Source: Acidobacteriota bacterium (lineage in GTDB: Bacteria > Acidobacteriota > Terriglobia > Terriglobales > Acidobacteriaceae). From it: 52,741 nucleotides of DNA. Position 1 is the first letter of the stretch. Every line of letters begins with the position of its first letter. Below, one piece after another: positions 7,955 to 15,693 of this stretch. The notes below the pieces were generated by a model. That model saw nothing but the letters and a program-made list of their open reading frames with translations, did no database searches and had not been told where the DNA came from. The position numbers were made by a program, and so were the translations under genes. The DNA is taken from contig JABDHA010000021.1 of the NCBI GenBank assembly GCA_013285705.1, forward strand, positions 1-52,741, written 5' to 3'.

Positions 7955-8680
7955 ATGTCTTTGCCGACTTGGAACATATTAGTTGTCGATGATGAGCCCA
8001 CATTCCGCAAGACGTTGCGCAAATCGCTCACTGTCGGCGGTCATCGCGTGGAAGAAGCCTGCAGCGGTGGAGATGCTGTGGATATGCTCTCGCACTCCGC
8101 CTTTCATTTTGCTTTGCTGGATCTGAATATGCCAGGAATGGGCGGCATGACTACCTGCAGAATGATTCGCTCCATCAACGCGCGCATCGGTATCGTCGTC
8201 CTCTCGGTACGCGACGCGGAGCAAGATCGAGTAGCTGCACTTGATGCCGGAGCCGATGACTATCTGACCAAACCGTTTGGGTTGCGCGAATTGATCGCAC
8301 GACTCCATGCGATCCAGCGCCGCATTCAAACCGAAAAAGAGGAAGAACCGGAAGTACTAAAAGCTGGAGACCTCCAGATGGATCTTCAAGGACATTCAGT
8401 ATGGCGAGCGGGTGAGGCGTTACACCTTACTCCTAAAGAGTTTGAACTACTAGCCTTCCTGATGAAGAATCAAGGCCGCCCTGTGGCTCACACCACACTG
8501 CTGCGCACGATCTGGGGACCTAACTACGGTAATGAGTCGCACTATTTGAGAAGTTATGTCAAAACTTTGAGGAAAAAGATCGAAGCCGATCCAGCCAGAC
8601 CAGAGTACATTTTGACTGAGCCCAGAGTAGGCTATCGTTTTTGCGGCCCAGTTGCCGAGGACTTTACTACCTCAGTCTGA
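7955..8680 (+). CDS. kdpE: KdpE-like OmpR-family response regulator
   Basis: This 241-residue two-domain regulator is complete. The receiver has the acidic pair Asp12-Asp13, phospho-acceptor Asp56 (LLDLNMPG), a VLS switch residue and Lys106 (TKPF). The winged-helix DNA-binding domain (about 135-235) carries LTPKEFELLAFLM and YVKTLRKKIE, typical of KdpE. It starts three bases after the kinase stop and should be its cognate partner. Its most obvious target is the upstream kdpA promoter, and possibly the receptor gene 215 bases downstream, but no operator is proved by the sequence. The gene symbol reflects family and context; the regulon is inferred. Confidence 0.85.
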   Translation: MSLPTWNILVVDDEPTFRKTLRKSLTVGGHRVEEACSGGDAVDMLSHSAFHFALLDLNMPGMGGMTTCRMIRSINARIGIVVLSVRDAEQDRVAALDAGADDYLTKPFGLRELIARLHAIQRRIQTEKEEEPEVLKAGDLQMDLQGHSVWRAGEALHLTPKEFELLAFLMKNQGRPVAHTTLLRTIWGPNYGNESHYLRSYVKTLRKKIEADPARPEYILTEPRVGYRFCGPVAEDFTTSV

Positions 8681-8895
8681 AGTTTCCATTTCAGCCCTTT
8701 TGCGAATTGTGAATCTATCGAAAACGTATCAATCGAAAGACTCGACAATCCTTCTTCCGCATTTGCTTTCTGACTTACGACTTCTTTAGATATTTCACAC
8801 GTTTTCTCTATCTCGCACATATGCCTTCTCCACTTATACGTTCCTATCCTTAATTTGCGGGCAGCTCTCGCTTACCCGCGCAAGGAGTATAGAAA

Positions 8896-11800
8896 ATGAA
8901 CGTATGTAAAATTTTTAGCACTACGAAAGTGATCTGGGCTGCGGTGTTGTTCGTGGCTGTATTTGCCGCATCAGCTCATGCCCAGTCTACCTTCGGAAGT
9001 GTTGTGGGGACAGTGCAGGATGCAACGAATGCAGTAGTGCCTGGCGCAGCGGTGACGCTGCACAGCCAGGATGACAACAGTGACCGGGTAACGACTTCGA
9101 GCTCTACCGGAGACTTTCAATTTGTAAACCTCAAACCGGGACGGTATTCCGTTGCTTCCCAGGTTACTGGCTTTGCTGATGCACATGTCGCTGCTTTTGA
9201 TCTGGCGCCGCGCCAGACCGCGCGTGTGAACGTGGTGATGAATGTGCAGAGTCAACAGCAGACCGTTGAGGTCTCGGCTACAGCCACGATGATCAGCACG
9301 GACAAGGCCACGCTGGATGCCTCGAAAGACAATGCGGCCATGGTTCAGTTGCCGTTGAATTCCCGCGCCTCCACTTCCAGCCCGTTGTCGTCACTTTCTC
9401 TTTTGCCGAACGTGGTCCAGGACAACCAGGGGAACATTGCACTGGCTGGCGCCACGGCGAACATGGTGAACTATTCTGTCGATGGTGTTTCTACCGCCGA
9501 TGTTTTCCACAACGGCGCATTGAAGAACGCCTATCCGTCGATGGAAAATATCGCGGAAGTCAAGGCCACCGATTTCAATAACAGCGCGGAGTTTGCCCAG
9601 GTGGGGGACGTTACCTTTACCACTAAGGGCGGTTCGAACGTTTTCCACGGCAGCTTGTTTGAGTATTTGCAGAACGATGCGCTGGATGCGGATGTCTACG
9701 GATTCGGCACGAAAGCTCCAAAGCGTTATAACGACTTTGGCGGCAGTCTCGGTGGTCCCGTCACGATTCCGCACCTCTATCAGGGCAAAGATAAAACATT
9801 TTTCTTCTTTGACTATGAAGGCAATCGCAGGAGCACTTCCACACCCGAGTTCCTGCTGGTTCCTACTGCTGCACAGCGCGCCGGAAATCTGAATGGCCTT
9901 CCTATCGCGAATGCAAGCGGCATGCTTACCAATCCCGCAGGCTCAGCATGTTCGGGAGGCCAGTTCACGAATAACACGATTCCCACTCAATGCATCAACC
10001 CGGTTGCTACAGCGCTCTTGAACAACTACTATCCACTGCCCACACCGGGCCTCAATAGCGCCACTCTAGGTTATAACTATCAGGCGCTGGTTCCAATTCC
10101 CGGGAACAGCAATGGCTTCGATGTACGCATCGACCAGAACATCAACAGCAAGCAGCAGATTTATGCGCGCTTTAGCTGGAAGAATCTTCTGACTAATACG
10201 TTCAACCAATTGCTGCCGAATGATGCCGATGTGGAGCATGACCGCAGCTTCCTGGTTTCGCACAACTATTCCATTTCGCCAAGGATCGTCAACGAGTTTC
10301 GCTTTGGCTTCACCCATTCGCTGATCAATCCGGACTTCCCCATTCAGGGCGCGCAGGCACTGAATGGATTGGGATTCTCGACGGGTTCCGCAGCCGGACA
10401 GATCAATACCACTAACCACCCCACACAAGGGGGCTTCCCAAGTATTAACTTCTCCGACGGAACAGGGTTCTCCACCATTGGCCGGGATATTACTGGCGTG
10501 CTTCAGTCGAATACGAAACAGTTGACGGACAATATCACCTTTACCAGGGGTCGTCATACCCTCCGCGCGGGCATAGATTATCGCATCGTCAATTACATCA
10601 CCCCATCGCTTGAGACTGCCTCCGATGACTTCGGCCTCTTTACGTTCAACCAGGGCATCTTTACTGGCAGTTCCTTCGGCGATCTGCTGCTTGGTCTACC
10701 CAACACCACCTACTTCGCCGTCACCGGACCACGCGACGACGGAACCGCGCACCAATATGGCTTCTATGGTGAGGATCAGTGGGAGGTCAACAATCATCTG
10801 ACTGTGAATGTCGGACTGCGCTACGAGTATCTTCCCGGCTTCCAGGATGCGATTGGCAATATGGCGAACTTTGACCCCGCCACAAACACAGTGATCATTC
10901 CGGATCGGCTGGCGAATGGGATGGGTGCGGTTCCGGCATTCCTGCAATCGTTCAACTCGTGCTCGCTCCCTGATCGCAACATGAATCTGCCATGCTCTAA
11001 CTTTGAAACGGCAAGCCAGGCCCATATGCCGCAGAGCTTGCGGCAGAACTATAAGTACAATTTCGATCCGCGCATAGGCATTGCTTACCGCCCTTTTTCG
11101 GACAACAAGACCGTGGTTCGTGCTGGTTTCGGTGTCTTTACTGTAACCAATCTTGGACCGCTCGCATTCAATATGTCCAGCAACCCGACAGCCGCTGTTC
11201 ATACTTACCAGAACAACAACAACGGCGCGCCGCAGTTCCAATTTCCGATGGCTTCGACACCAAGTCAATCCGTGCAATTGGGCGGCGGCGAATTGGAACA
11301 GGGCGATGATCCCAACTATCGCGACCCGCAAGTGATCCAGTGGAACCTTACTGTGGAACACGAGATTACTTCCTCTACAGCTGCGCATGTCAGCTATGTT
11401 GGGATGGAAGGGCACCGGCAGAATGTAACCATCGATCTGAACCAGATTCCTGAGAACACTCAGGGCTATAACGTCCCAGGCGGCGGCTGGGTTGACCCTC
11501 GCGCGCCATTCCAGAATTGGTCGGAAATTTTTCAATCCACAAACATCGGTTCTACTTCGTATCACTCCTTACAGGCTGGAGTTACGCATCGCCTTTCCCA
11601 CGGCTTGACCTTCCAGGGCGACTATAGCTGGACGAAGAGTCTGAGTGATGTGCAGGGAGATGCTCCGACCTCTTTCGCTATCGAGAGTTACTACGGCTTC
11701 GCGGTCTCGGACCGATTCCACGTGAATGCTCTCCGCGGCAACGTGGAAGGTACACCGCGTCAGCGACTACTGGTGACTGGAACCTACGAACTCCCGTTTG

Positions 11801-12330
11801 GTCGAGGTCGCGCGTGGAACAGCAACAACCGTTTCTTGAACGCGGTTGCCGGTGGCTGGAATCTGAACACCATCTCGCTCCTACAGACGGGTCCATGGTT
11901 AACGCCAACAATGAGTCCAAGCAACGATACGTCAGGCGTCGGCATTTCACAACGCGGGACGACCGCACGGCCGGACCGGGTCCCAGGTGTTTCGACTACC
12001 CCTGAGCACCGCAGTGCTGCGAACTACTTCAACGTCAATGCCTTCACTACCAATACGCCTCTCGGTCAGACCGGCAATGCTGCGGTTGGTTCTCTGGAAG
12101 GCCCAGGAACCGTCGCGGTCGCGGCTGGCATGGCCAAGGTATTCAACCTCAGCGAAGGTGTGCGGATGCGCTTTGAATCCACATTCACCAACGTTATCAA
12201 CAGCGCGAACTTTGCCATCCCGGCCACCGACGTTAGCAATCCCAGCACGTTTGGCGTGCTGACTTCGGTGCAGACCGCAAACAACGCTGGAAACCGTACC
12301 GGTCAAGTGGCACTTCGTCTCGACTTCTAA
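8896..12330 (+). CDS. TonB-dependent receptor, Oar-like
   Basis: This is a 1,144-residue outer-membrane receptor. A signal peptide (about residues 1-29, ending AHAQ) is followed by a carboxypeptidase-regulatory-like beta-sandwich (33-120; GTVQDATNAVVPGAAVTL). A plug region (about 130-260, with VNYSVDGVST and FTTKGGSNVFHGSLFEY) leads into a long beta-barrel ending in LRLDF, a C-terminal aromatic BAM signal. This layout is that of the acidobacterial Oar/SusC-like receptors that import large substrates with TonB energy. AAGGAG lies eight bases before the ATG. The gene stands between two KdpE-like regulators, an unusual setting. No dedicated SusD-like lipoprotein or TonB gene is adjacent, and the ligand cannot be inferred. 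Confidence 0.92.
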   Translation: MNVCKIFSTTKVIWAAVLFVAVFAASAHAQSTFGSVVGTVQDATNAVVPGAAVTLHSQDDNSDRVTTSSSTGDFQFVNLKPGRYSVASQVTGFADAHVAAFDLAPRQTARVNVVMNVQSQQQTVEVSATATMISTDKATLDASKDNAAMVQLPLNSRASTSSPLSSLSLLPNVVQDNQGNIALAGATANMVNYSVDGVSTADVFHNGALKNAYPSMENIAEVKATDFNNSAEFAQVGDVTFTTKGGSNVFHGSLFEYLQNDALDADVYGFGTKAPKRYNDFGGSLGGPVTIPHLYQGKDKTFFFFDYEGNRRSTSTPEFLLVPTAAQRAGNLNGLPIANASGMLTNPAGSACSGGQFTNNTIPTQCINPVATALLNNYYPLPTPGLNSATLGYNYQALVPIPGNSNGFDVRIDQNINSKQQIYARFSWKNLLTNTFNQLLPNDADVEHDRSFLVSHNYSISPRIVNEFRFGFTHSLINPDFPIQGAQALNGLGFSTGSAAGQINTTNHPTQGGFPSINFSDGTGFSTIGRDITGVLQSNTKQLTDNITFTRGRHTLRAGIDYRIVNYITPSLETASDDFGLFTFNQGIFTGSSFGDLLLGLPNTTYFAVTGPRDDGTAHQYGFYGEDQWEVNNHLTVNVGLRYEYLPGFQDAIGNMANFDPATNTVIIPDRLANGMGAVPAFLQSFNSCSLPDRNMNLPCSNFETASQAHMPQSLRQNYKYNFDPRIGIAYRPFSDNKTVVRAGFGVFTVTNLGPLAFNMSSNPTAAVHTYQNNNNGAPQFQFPMASTPSQSVQLGGGELEQGDDPNYRDPQVIQWNLTVEHEITSSTAAHVSYVGMEGHRQNVTIDLNQIPENTQGYNVPGGGWVDPRAPFQNWSEIFQSTNIGSTSYHSLQAGVTHRLSHGLTFQGDYSWTKSLSDVQGDAPTSFAIESYYGFAVSDRFHVNALRGNVEGTPRQRLLVTGTYELPFGRGRAWNSNNRFLNAVAGGWNLNTISLLQTGPWLTPTMSPSNDTSGVGISQRGTTARPDRVPGVSTTPEHRSAANYFNVNAFTTNTPLGQTGNAAVGSLEGPGTVAVAAGMAKVFNLSEGVRMRFESTFTNVINSANFAIPATDVSNPSTFGVLTSVQTANNAGNRTGQVALRLDF

Positions 12331-12352
12331 CGTCTTTCAGACCAGAAAACCC

Positions 12353-12390
12353 GGTGGCCGACCTATCCCACTCTCGATAGGTTGGCTACC
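12353..12390 (+). terminator. Strong hairpin after the receptor gene
   Basis: Bases 12353-12367 and 12376-12390 form a 15-pair stem (13 Watson-Crick pairs plus two G-U when transcribed rightward) with an eight-base loop, beginning 23 bases after the receptor stop. There is no T-run after it, so it is either an imperfect terminator or an mRNA 3'-protecting or attenuating hairpin before the regulator gene. Confidence 0.5.
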
Positions 12391-12423
12391 TGGACGAACC
12401 AGTCTATTAGTGAGCGAAGTGAA

Positions 12424-13125
12424 ATGAGCAGCGGTCCGGAAAGAGTTCTTATCGCAGTGGAGGAACCGTCTCTACGTTCTGATCTCCGCCGAACCCTTGA
12501 AGTACTTGGATTTGAGGTGGGAGAAGCGCCAGACAGTGAAATCGCAATGACACGTCTACGCATGGTCAACTACGAGGCGATTCTTCTGGATTTCCCCGTG
12601 TTCGGAGCGGCCGGCATTGCGGTTTGCAATCAGCTTCGTGGCATCTATCCCCGTCTTCCGATTCTGATCCTTAGCGCATGTGACTGCCTGGAAAACAAGG
12701 TGGAAGCTCTTGAGGCTGGGGCTGACGATTACATGATCCGGCCAATTTCAGAACGTGAACTCAGTGCGCGGCTTCGGTCAGCGATCCGACGCCTTCACGC
12801 GCCAACTGTTGGCATAACCGAGCGTTTTGCGGTAGGTGACATCGTGCTCGATTCGGCCAGGCGTCGAGTCGAAAAATCGGGCTCTGAAGTGTCGTTGACG
12901 CCTATTGAGTTTCGTACCCTTCAGGTGTTAATGCAGCAGGCCGGGACGCCCGTTACCTATGCAGCACTGCTTGCCTCACTCTGGGGTCAGGAGTCGAAGC
13001 AGCACCGGGAACACTTACGTGTCATCATCAGTGCTTTGCGTAAAAAGCTCGAGGATAGTCCTTCTCGGCCGAATTATCTGATCACCCATAACTATTTTGG
13101 TTATTGTTTTCGCGACAATAAGTAG
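12424..13125 (+). CDS. KdpE-like response regulator with degenerate receiver
   Basis: This 233-residue protein is an OmpR/KdpE paralogue. Asp56 (AILLDF) keeps the phospho-acceptor position, but the Mg2+-binding acidic pair is replaced: the usual V-D-D-E-P reads A-V-E-E-P (Val12, Glu13). The conserved Lys is Arg106 (YMIRP). The winged helix is intact (LTPIEFRTLQVLM and ISALRKKLED). Loss of the first acidic residue and of the Lys usually marks receivers that are not switched by normal phosphorylation. I start at ATG 12424 because the upstream TTG (12382) lies inside the hairpin. It has no adjacent kinase. A decayed kdpA 5' end lies directly downstream, so it looks like the remnant of a second regulator-kdpA cassette. 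Confidence 0.83.
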   Translation: MSSGPERVLIAVEEPSLRSDLRRTLEVLGFEVGEAPDSEIAMTRLRMVNYEAILLDFPVFGAAGIAVCNQLRGIYPRLPILILSACDCLENKVEALEAGADDYMIRPISERELSARLRSAIRRLHAPTVGITERFAVGDIVLDSARRRVEKSGSEVSLTPIEFRTLQVLMQQAGTPVTYAALLASLWGQESKQHREHLRVIISALRKKLEDSPSRPNYLITHNYFGYCFRDNK

Positions 13126-13130
13126 CTCAA

Positions 13131-13315
13131 CCAATACTGGGATAGATACGCATTCTCTCCGTAGGCCAATTGTGCCCCCTTGGCTAGGTGAATCCTTTGC
13201 ATATCAGCATCCGGTTGGATCTATATAACGCAGCCCAATACTGTTGATTTCTGGTAGGTGCTTCAGCCAGTGGGGCCTTCATTCGTATCACTTCTGGCAG
13301 TAAGGTCGCATTTAC
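13131..13315 (+). pseudogene. Decayed kdpA 5' end (fossil copy)
   Basis: Bases about 13192-13250 align with the start of the intact kdpA and its leader (4520-4575): gtgaatcctttgcatatcag against gtggatctttgtatgccag, then matching sequence through the start. Read from TTG 13215 it gives LDLYNAAQYC then TGA (13245-13247), against MNLYSAAQYFS in the intact gene. Weaker similarity continues to about 13315 with gaps. A ccaatactg leader motif is shared at 13131 and 4454, 74 and 80 bases before the cagcat match. No open frame survives. I made the alignment by eye. Confidence 0.55.
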
Positions 13316-13443
13316 GAGAAAGTTTGCACGATCAAAACCACAAGCGCCCGGAAACCTATGCATTGCAAATGTTACAAGCTAGCACTTTACATCTTCTTTA
13401 GCGGTTGAGATATAGGATCGGACTATAGCGGAGGTATGCTTCG

Positions 13444-13836
13444 ATGCCGAATGTACATGGTATTGAATTCAATGCCAATCAGTCTGAGTTAGTGAAAGAT
13501 GTAGTACGAGAGTTACTCAAGGACGGTAACTGCGCAGTCTACGCAGTGCCACATATGAGACCAGCCGGTGAGTTGCGAATGGCTTCGACACCACCCCTTC
13601 CAGGACCAAAGCGACAACACGGAGTTTTCCTCCGCATCCGTCCTGGTGTAAATGAAGCGACGGTGGTTCGTCCAATGAATGCAAAAGCGGGAGAGCCAAT
13701 CACTAAGCTCACCAAGTTCTCTCGTCCCGAACTCTTAGACGTCATCCGGGTTTGGCGCGAACAGACAATGCCTGAATCGGGTGGCGAGGCAATGAGTTCT
13801 GACGCCTTGCCTACCCGCGAGCAAGAACGAGGCTAA
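13444..13836 (+). CDS. Hypothetical protein
   Basis: I do not recognise this 130-residue protein. It is soluble, with no signal peptide or membrane helix, and has a mixed charged N-terminal half (NQSELVKDVVRELLKDG) and a Pro/Gly loop (TPPLPGPKRQHG). A C-terminal helix (SRPELLDVIRVWREQTM) follows, then a polar tail. GGAGG lies nine bases before the ATG, and codon use looks normal, so it is probably real. It follows the kdpA fossil and faces the hydrolase gene on the other strand. No function is proposed. Confidence 0.6.
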   Translation: MPNVHGIEFNANQSELVKDVVRELLKDGNCAVYAVPHMRPAGELRMASTPPLPGPKRQHGVFLRIRPGVNEATVVRPMNAKAGEPITKLTKFSRPELLDVIRVWREQTMPESGGEAMSSDALPTREQERG

Positions 13837-13962
13837 GTAAGCACATATGGAGGGCTGGCAGTGCGTTTCATGGCATGCCAGCCTTCCACCCGTCTTTGTT
13901 CATTCCTACAGGTGCCAGATCAGACCGGTGTGTTGCCAACTAGTCCCGGCCCAAATCCAGGA

Positions 13963-15147
13963 TCAATTTTGCGGCTCGCGAATCGGTACTTGTTGGTCGA
14001 TAGAAAATTGAACCTTCAAGGATGCGTGAGCAGTCCCGAGGCAGACGAAGAGCTTCTTGCCTGGCCCGCTAAAGCTGTAATTGACATGGGCCACGCCGTC
14101 CGAATCGATCCTGGTGACGACCGGTGGATTCGGATTCACATCCCGGAGGTCCACGGTATTGATTAAGGAAGCAGTCGCCGCAACCGCTTTTTCCTGCATC
14201 GCTCTATCGAGAGCGATCGGGACTTGCAAGTCAGGATTCGCGTTGCTTCGATCACATCCTGCTTCCAGGCCCGCAATCACATTCTCGCGAGTGACTAGCC
14301 GTTCTTCAAGGATTGGATTGTCGCGATACACGCGGTAGAAAAAGTCATAGGCACTCGATGTTCGATCGAGAGGCCGGACCATGTGCAGATGATCAGCACG
14401 GATCTCCTGCGGCGGTGTGGTCACATCGCATCCATAGGTCGCGCTGAAGTAGCTGACCACGCGGGCATGGGTCTTGAGGTAGCGGCCAAATCCGTTTTCC
14501 GGCGTCGTGTCTTGGGATTCATAAGCGCAGAATCGATGAATGCCATTCACGGAATCGTGCCCTCGCCAGTTGTTTTCCAACTGCGTCAGGAAGGCGTTAT
14601 TGCTGGCATCGCTGAGATCATTGAGGAGCGGATCTCTGTCATAGATGGAAGCGATCCGGGCGATTGGCGAGCCCTCGTGCGGGGTTCCATACGACACGAT
14701 GAACCTGACTCTCGCTGCATCTGCCGGATGTCTCAACAGCATTTCTTCGACGAGAATGCCGCCCAGGCTATGCGCGATGAAAACTACTTCGCGATGCTCC
14801 CAGACGTGGTCCTGCTTGAGGCGGGTCCAAAGGATGTCGGCCAGCTGCACACTGGACATCCTGCCATTCGACGCAGGCGTGGGATACTCCGCGACTTCAA
14901 CGTCGGAATAGGCGAAGCGCGGGTCCGTCCGAACCATATCCGGCCAATAGGCGCCATTCGAGGCTCGCCAGGACTCGCGGCTCCCGTGAAGGCCATGCAC
15001 AAAAACAATGACTCTTGCCCGAGGGGCTGGTTGCGTTTGGTTTTGTTGTATAGCGGTCTGGGAAAAGGACGCGGCAGCGTGAAAAAGAGGAAACAAGGCG
15101 ACCAGAACAAACTTGATCTTCCTGTCCATCCAACGGTCTCTACTCAT
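13963..15147 (-). CDS. Secreted alpha/beta hydrolase (lipase/esterase-like)
   Basis: This protein of about 390 residues has a signal peptide (from MDRKIKFVLVALF to about residue 29) and an alpha/beta-hydrolase fold. VIVFVHGLHGS gives the oxyanion-hole HG motif (about 46-56) and FIAHSLGGILVEEML carries the nucleophile in HSLGG (about residue 126). The pattern resembles PGAP1/lipase-type hydrolases with a lid. About 130 residues after the catalytic core form a C-terminal domain of unknown fold (NPDLQVPIALDRAMQEKAV). Starts at 15147 and 15129 are both possible; the second gives a more normal signal peptide. It probably acts on ester or amide substrates in the periplasm. The acid and base of the triad are not assigned with certainty, and the substrate is unknown. 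Confidence 0.75.
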   Translation of the reverse strand: MSRDRWMDRKIKFVLVALFPLFHAAASFSQTAIQQNQTQPAPRARVIVFVHGLHGSRESWRASNGAYWPDMVRTDPRFAYSDVEVAEYPTPASNGRMSSVQLADILWTRLKQDHVWEHREVVFIAHSLGGILVEEMLLRHPADAARVRFIVSYGTPHEGSPIARIASIYDRDPLLNDLSDASNNAFLTQLENNWRGHDSVNGIHRFCAYESQDTTPENGFGRYLKTHARVVSYFSATYGCDVTTPPQEIRADHLHMVRPLDRTSSAYDFFYRVYRDNPILEERLVTRENVIAGLEAGCDRSNANPDLQVPIALDRAMQEKAVAATASLINTVDLRDVNPNPPVVTRIDSDGVAHVNYSFSGPGKKLFVCLGTAHASLKVQFSIDQQVPIREPQN

Positions 15148-15463
15148 CTGGAACCCGGAATTTAGAATAAGGCAGCGGCTCCAGAATGGGTAGTCGGGGG
15201 TTAGTCTCTCCGAAAGTGAGCTAGAAAATGGTCAAAGCGGTCATGGAGTTGCAGGGTTTCCCCAGACTCGTGGGAGCTCTGATCTCGTTTAATCTTTCCG
15301 AACGTATCATCGAACACATACTCCGTTCGCGTGGGTTAAAATCAAAGAGATGGCAGGTACATCGCCGGAATCTCACGGGGATGTCCGGGATTCGATGCGG
15401 GCAACTTGAGTGTGCCGCCGCCGAAGCCCAGTGCTTTGGTAAACTAAACAAACTGAATAATAG
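15148..15463. other. Intergenic, no gene seen
   Basis: Between the hydrolase start and tRNA-Thr there are 316 bases. Short open frames on both strands (for example 15228-15473, which runs into the tRNA) have no ribosome-binding site and no recognisable product. The right end must hold the tRNA promoter, but I cannot fix -35/-10 boxes with confidence. Confidence 0.5.
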
Positions 15464-15539
15464 GCCGACGTAGCTCAGTTGGTAGAGCAGCCGATTCGTA
15501 ATCGGCAGGTCACCGGTTCAAGTCCGGTCGTCGGCTCCA
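15464..15539 (+). tRNA. tRNA-Thr, anticodon CGT
   Basis: A complete cloverleaf of 76 bases: acceptor GCCGACG paired with CGTCGGC, D-stem GCTC/GAGC, anticodon stem GCCGA/TCGGC with loop TTCGTAA, T-stem ACCGG/CCGGT with loop TTCAAGT. Discriminator T is followed by an encoded CCA. The anticodon CGT reads ACG threonine codons. It is a single tRNA, not in a cluster, and no integrase or repeated 3' end is seen nearby. Confidence 0.96.
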
Positions 15540-15693
15540 GGGTTAGCATTGAGCCTGCCCCTCGCGCAATGCGCTACTCTTTCCACAGAAATTCCATCCC
15601 GCATCCAATTAAATACCACTTATCCACGGATTTTCACATATAGCCCCTTGTGCCTTTACCTCGCGATGCGCATAATCGGCTCAAGAGACAGGG

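Noticed and set aside
15228..15473. 81-codon frame running into the tRNA gene
   Set aside because: It overlaps tRNA-Thr, has no ribosome-binding site and encodes nothing recognisable.
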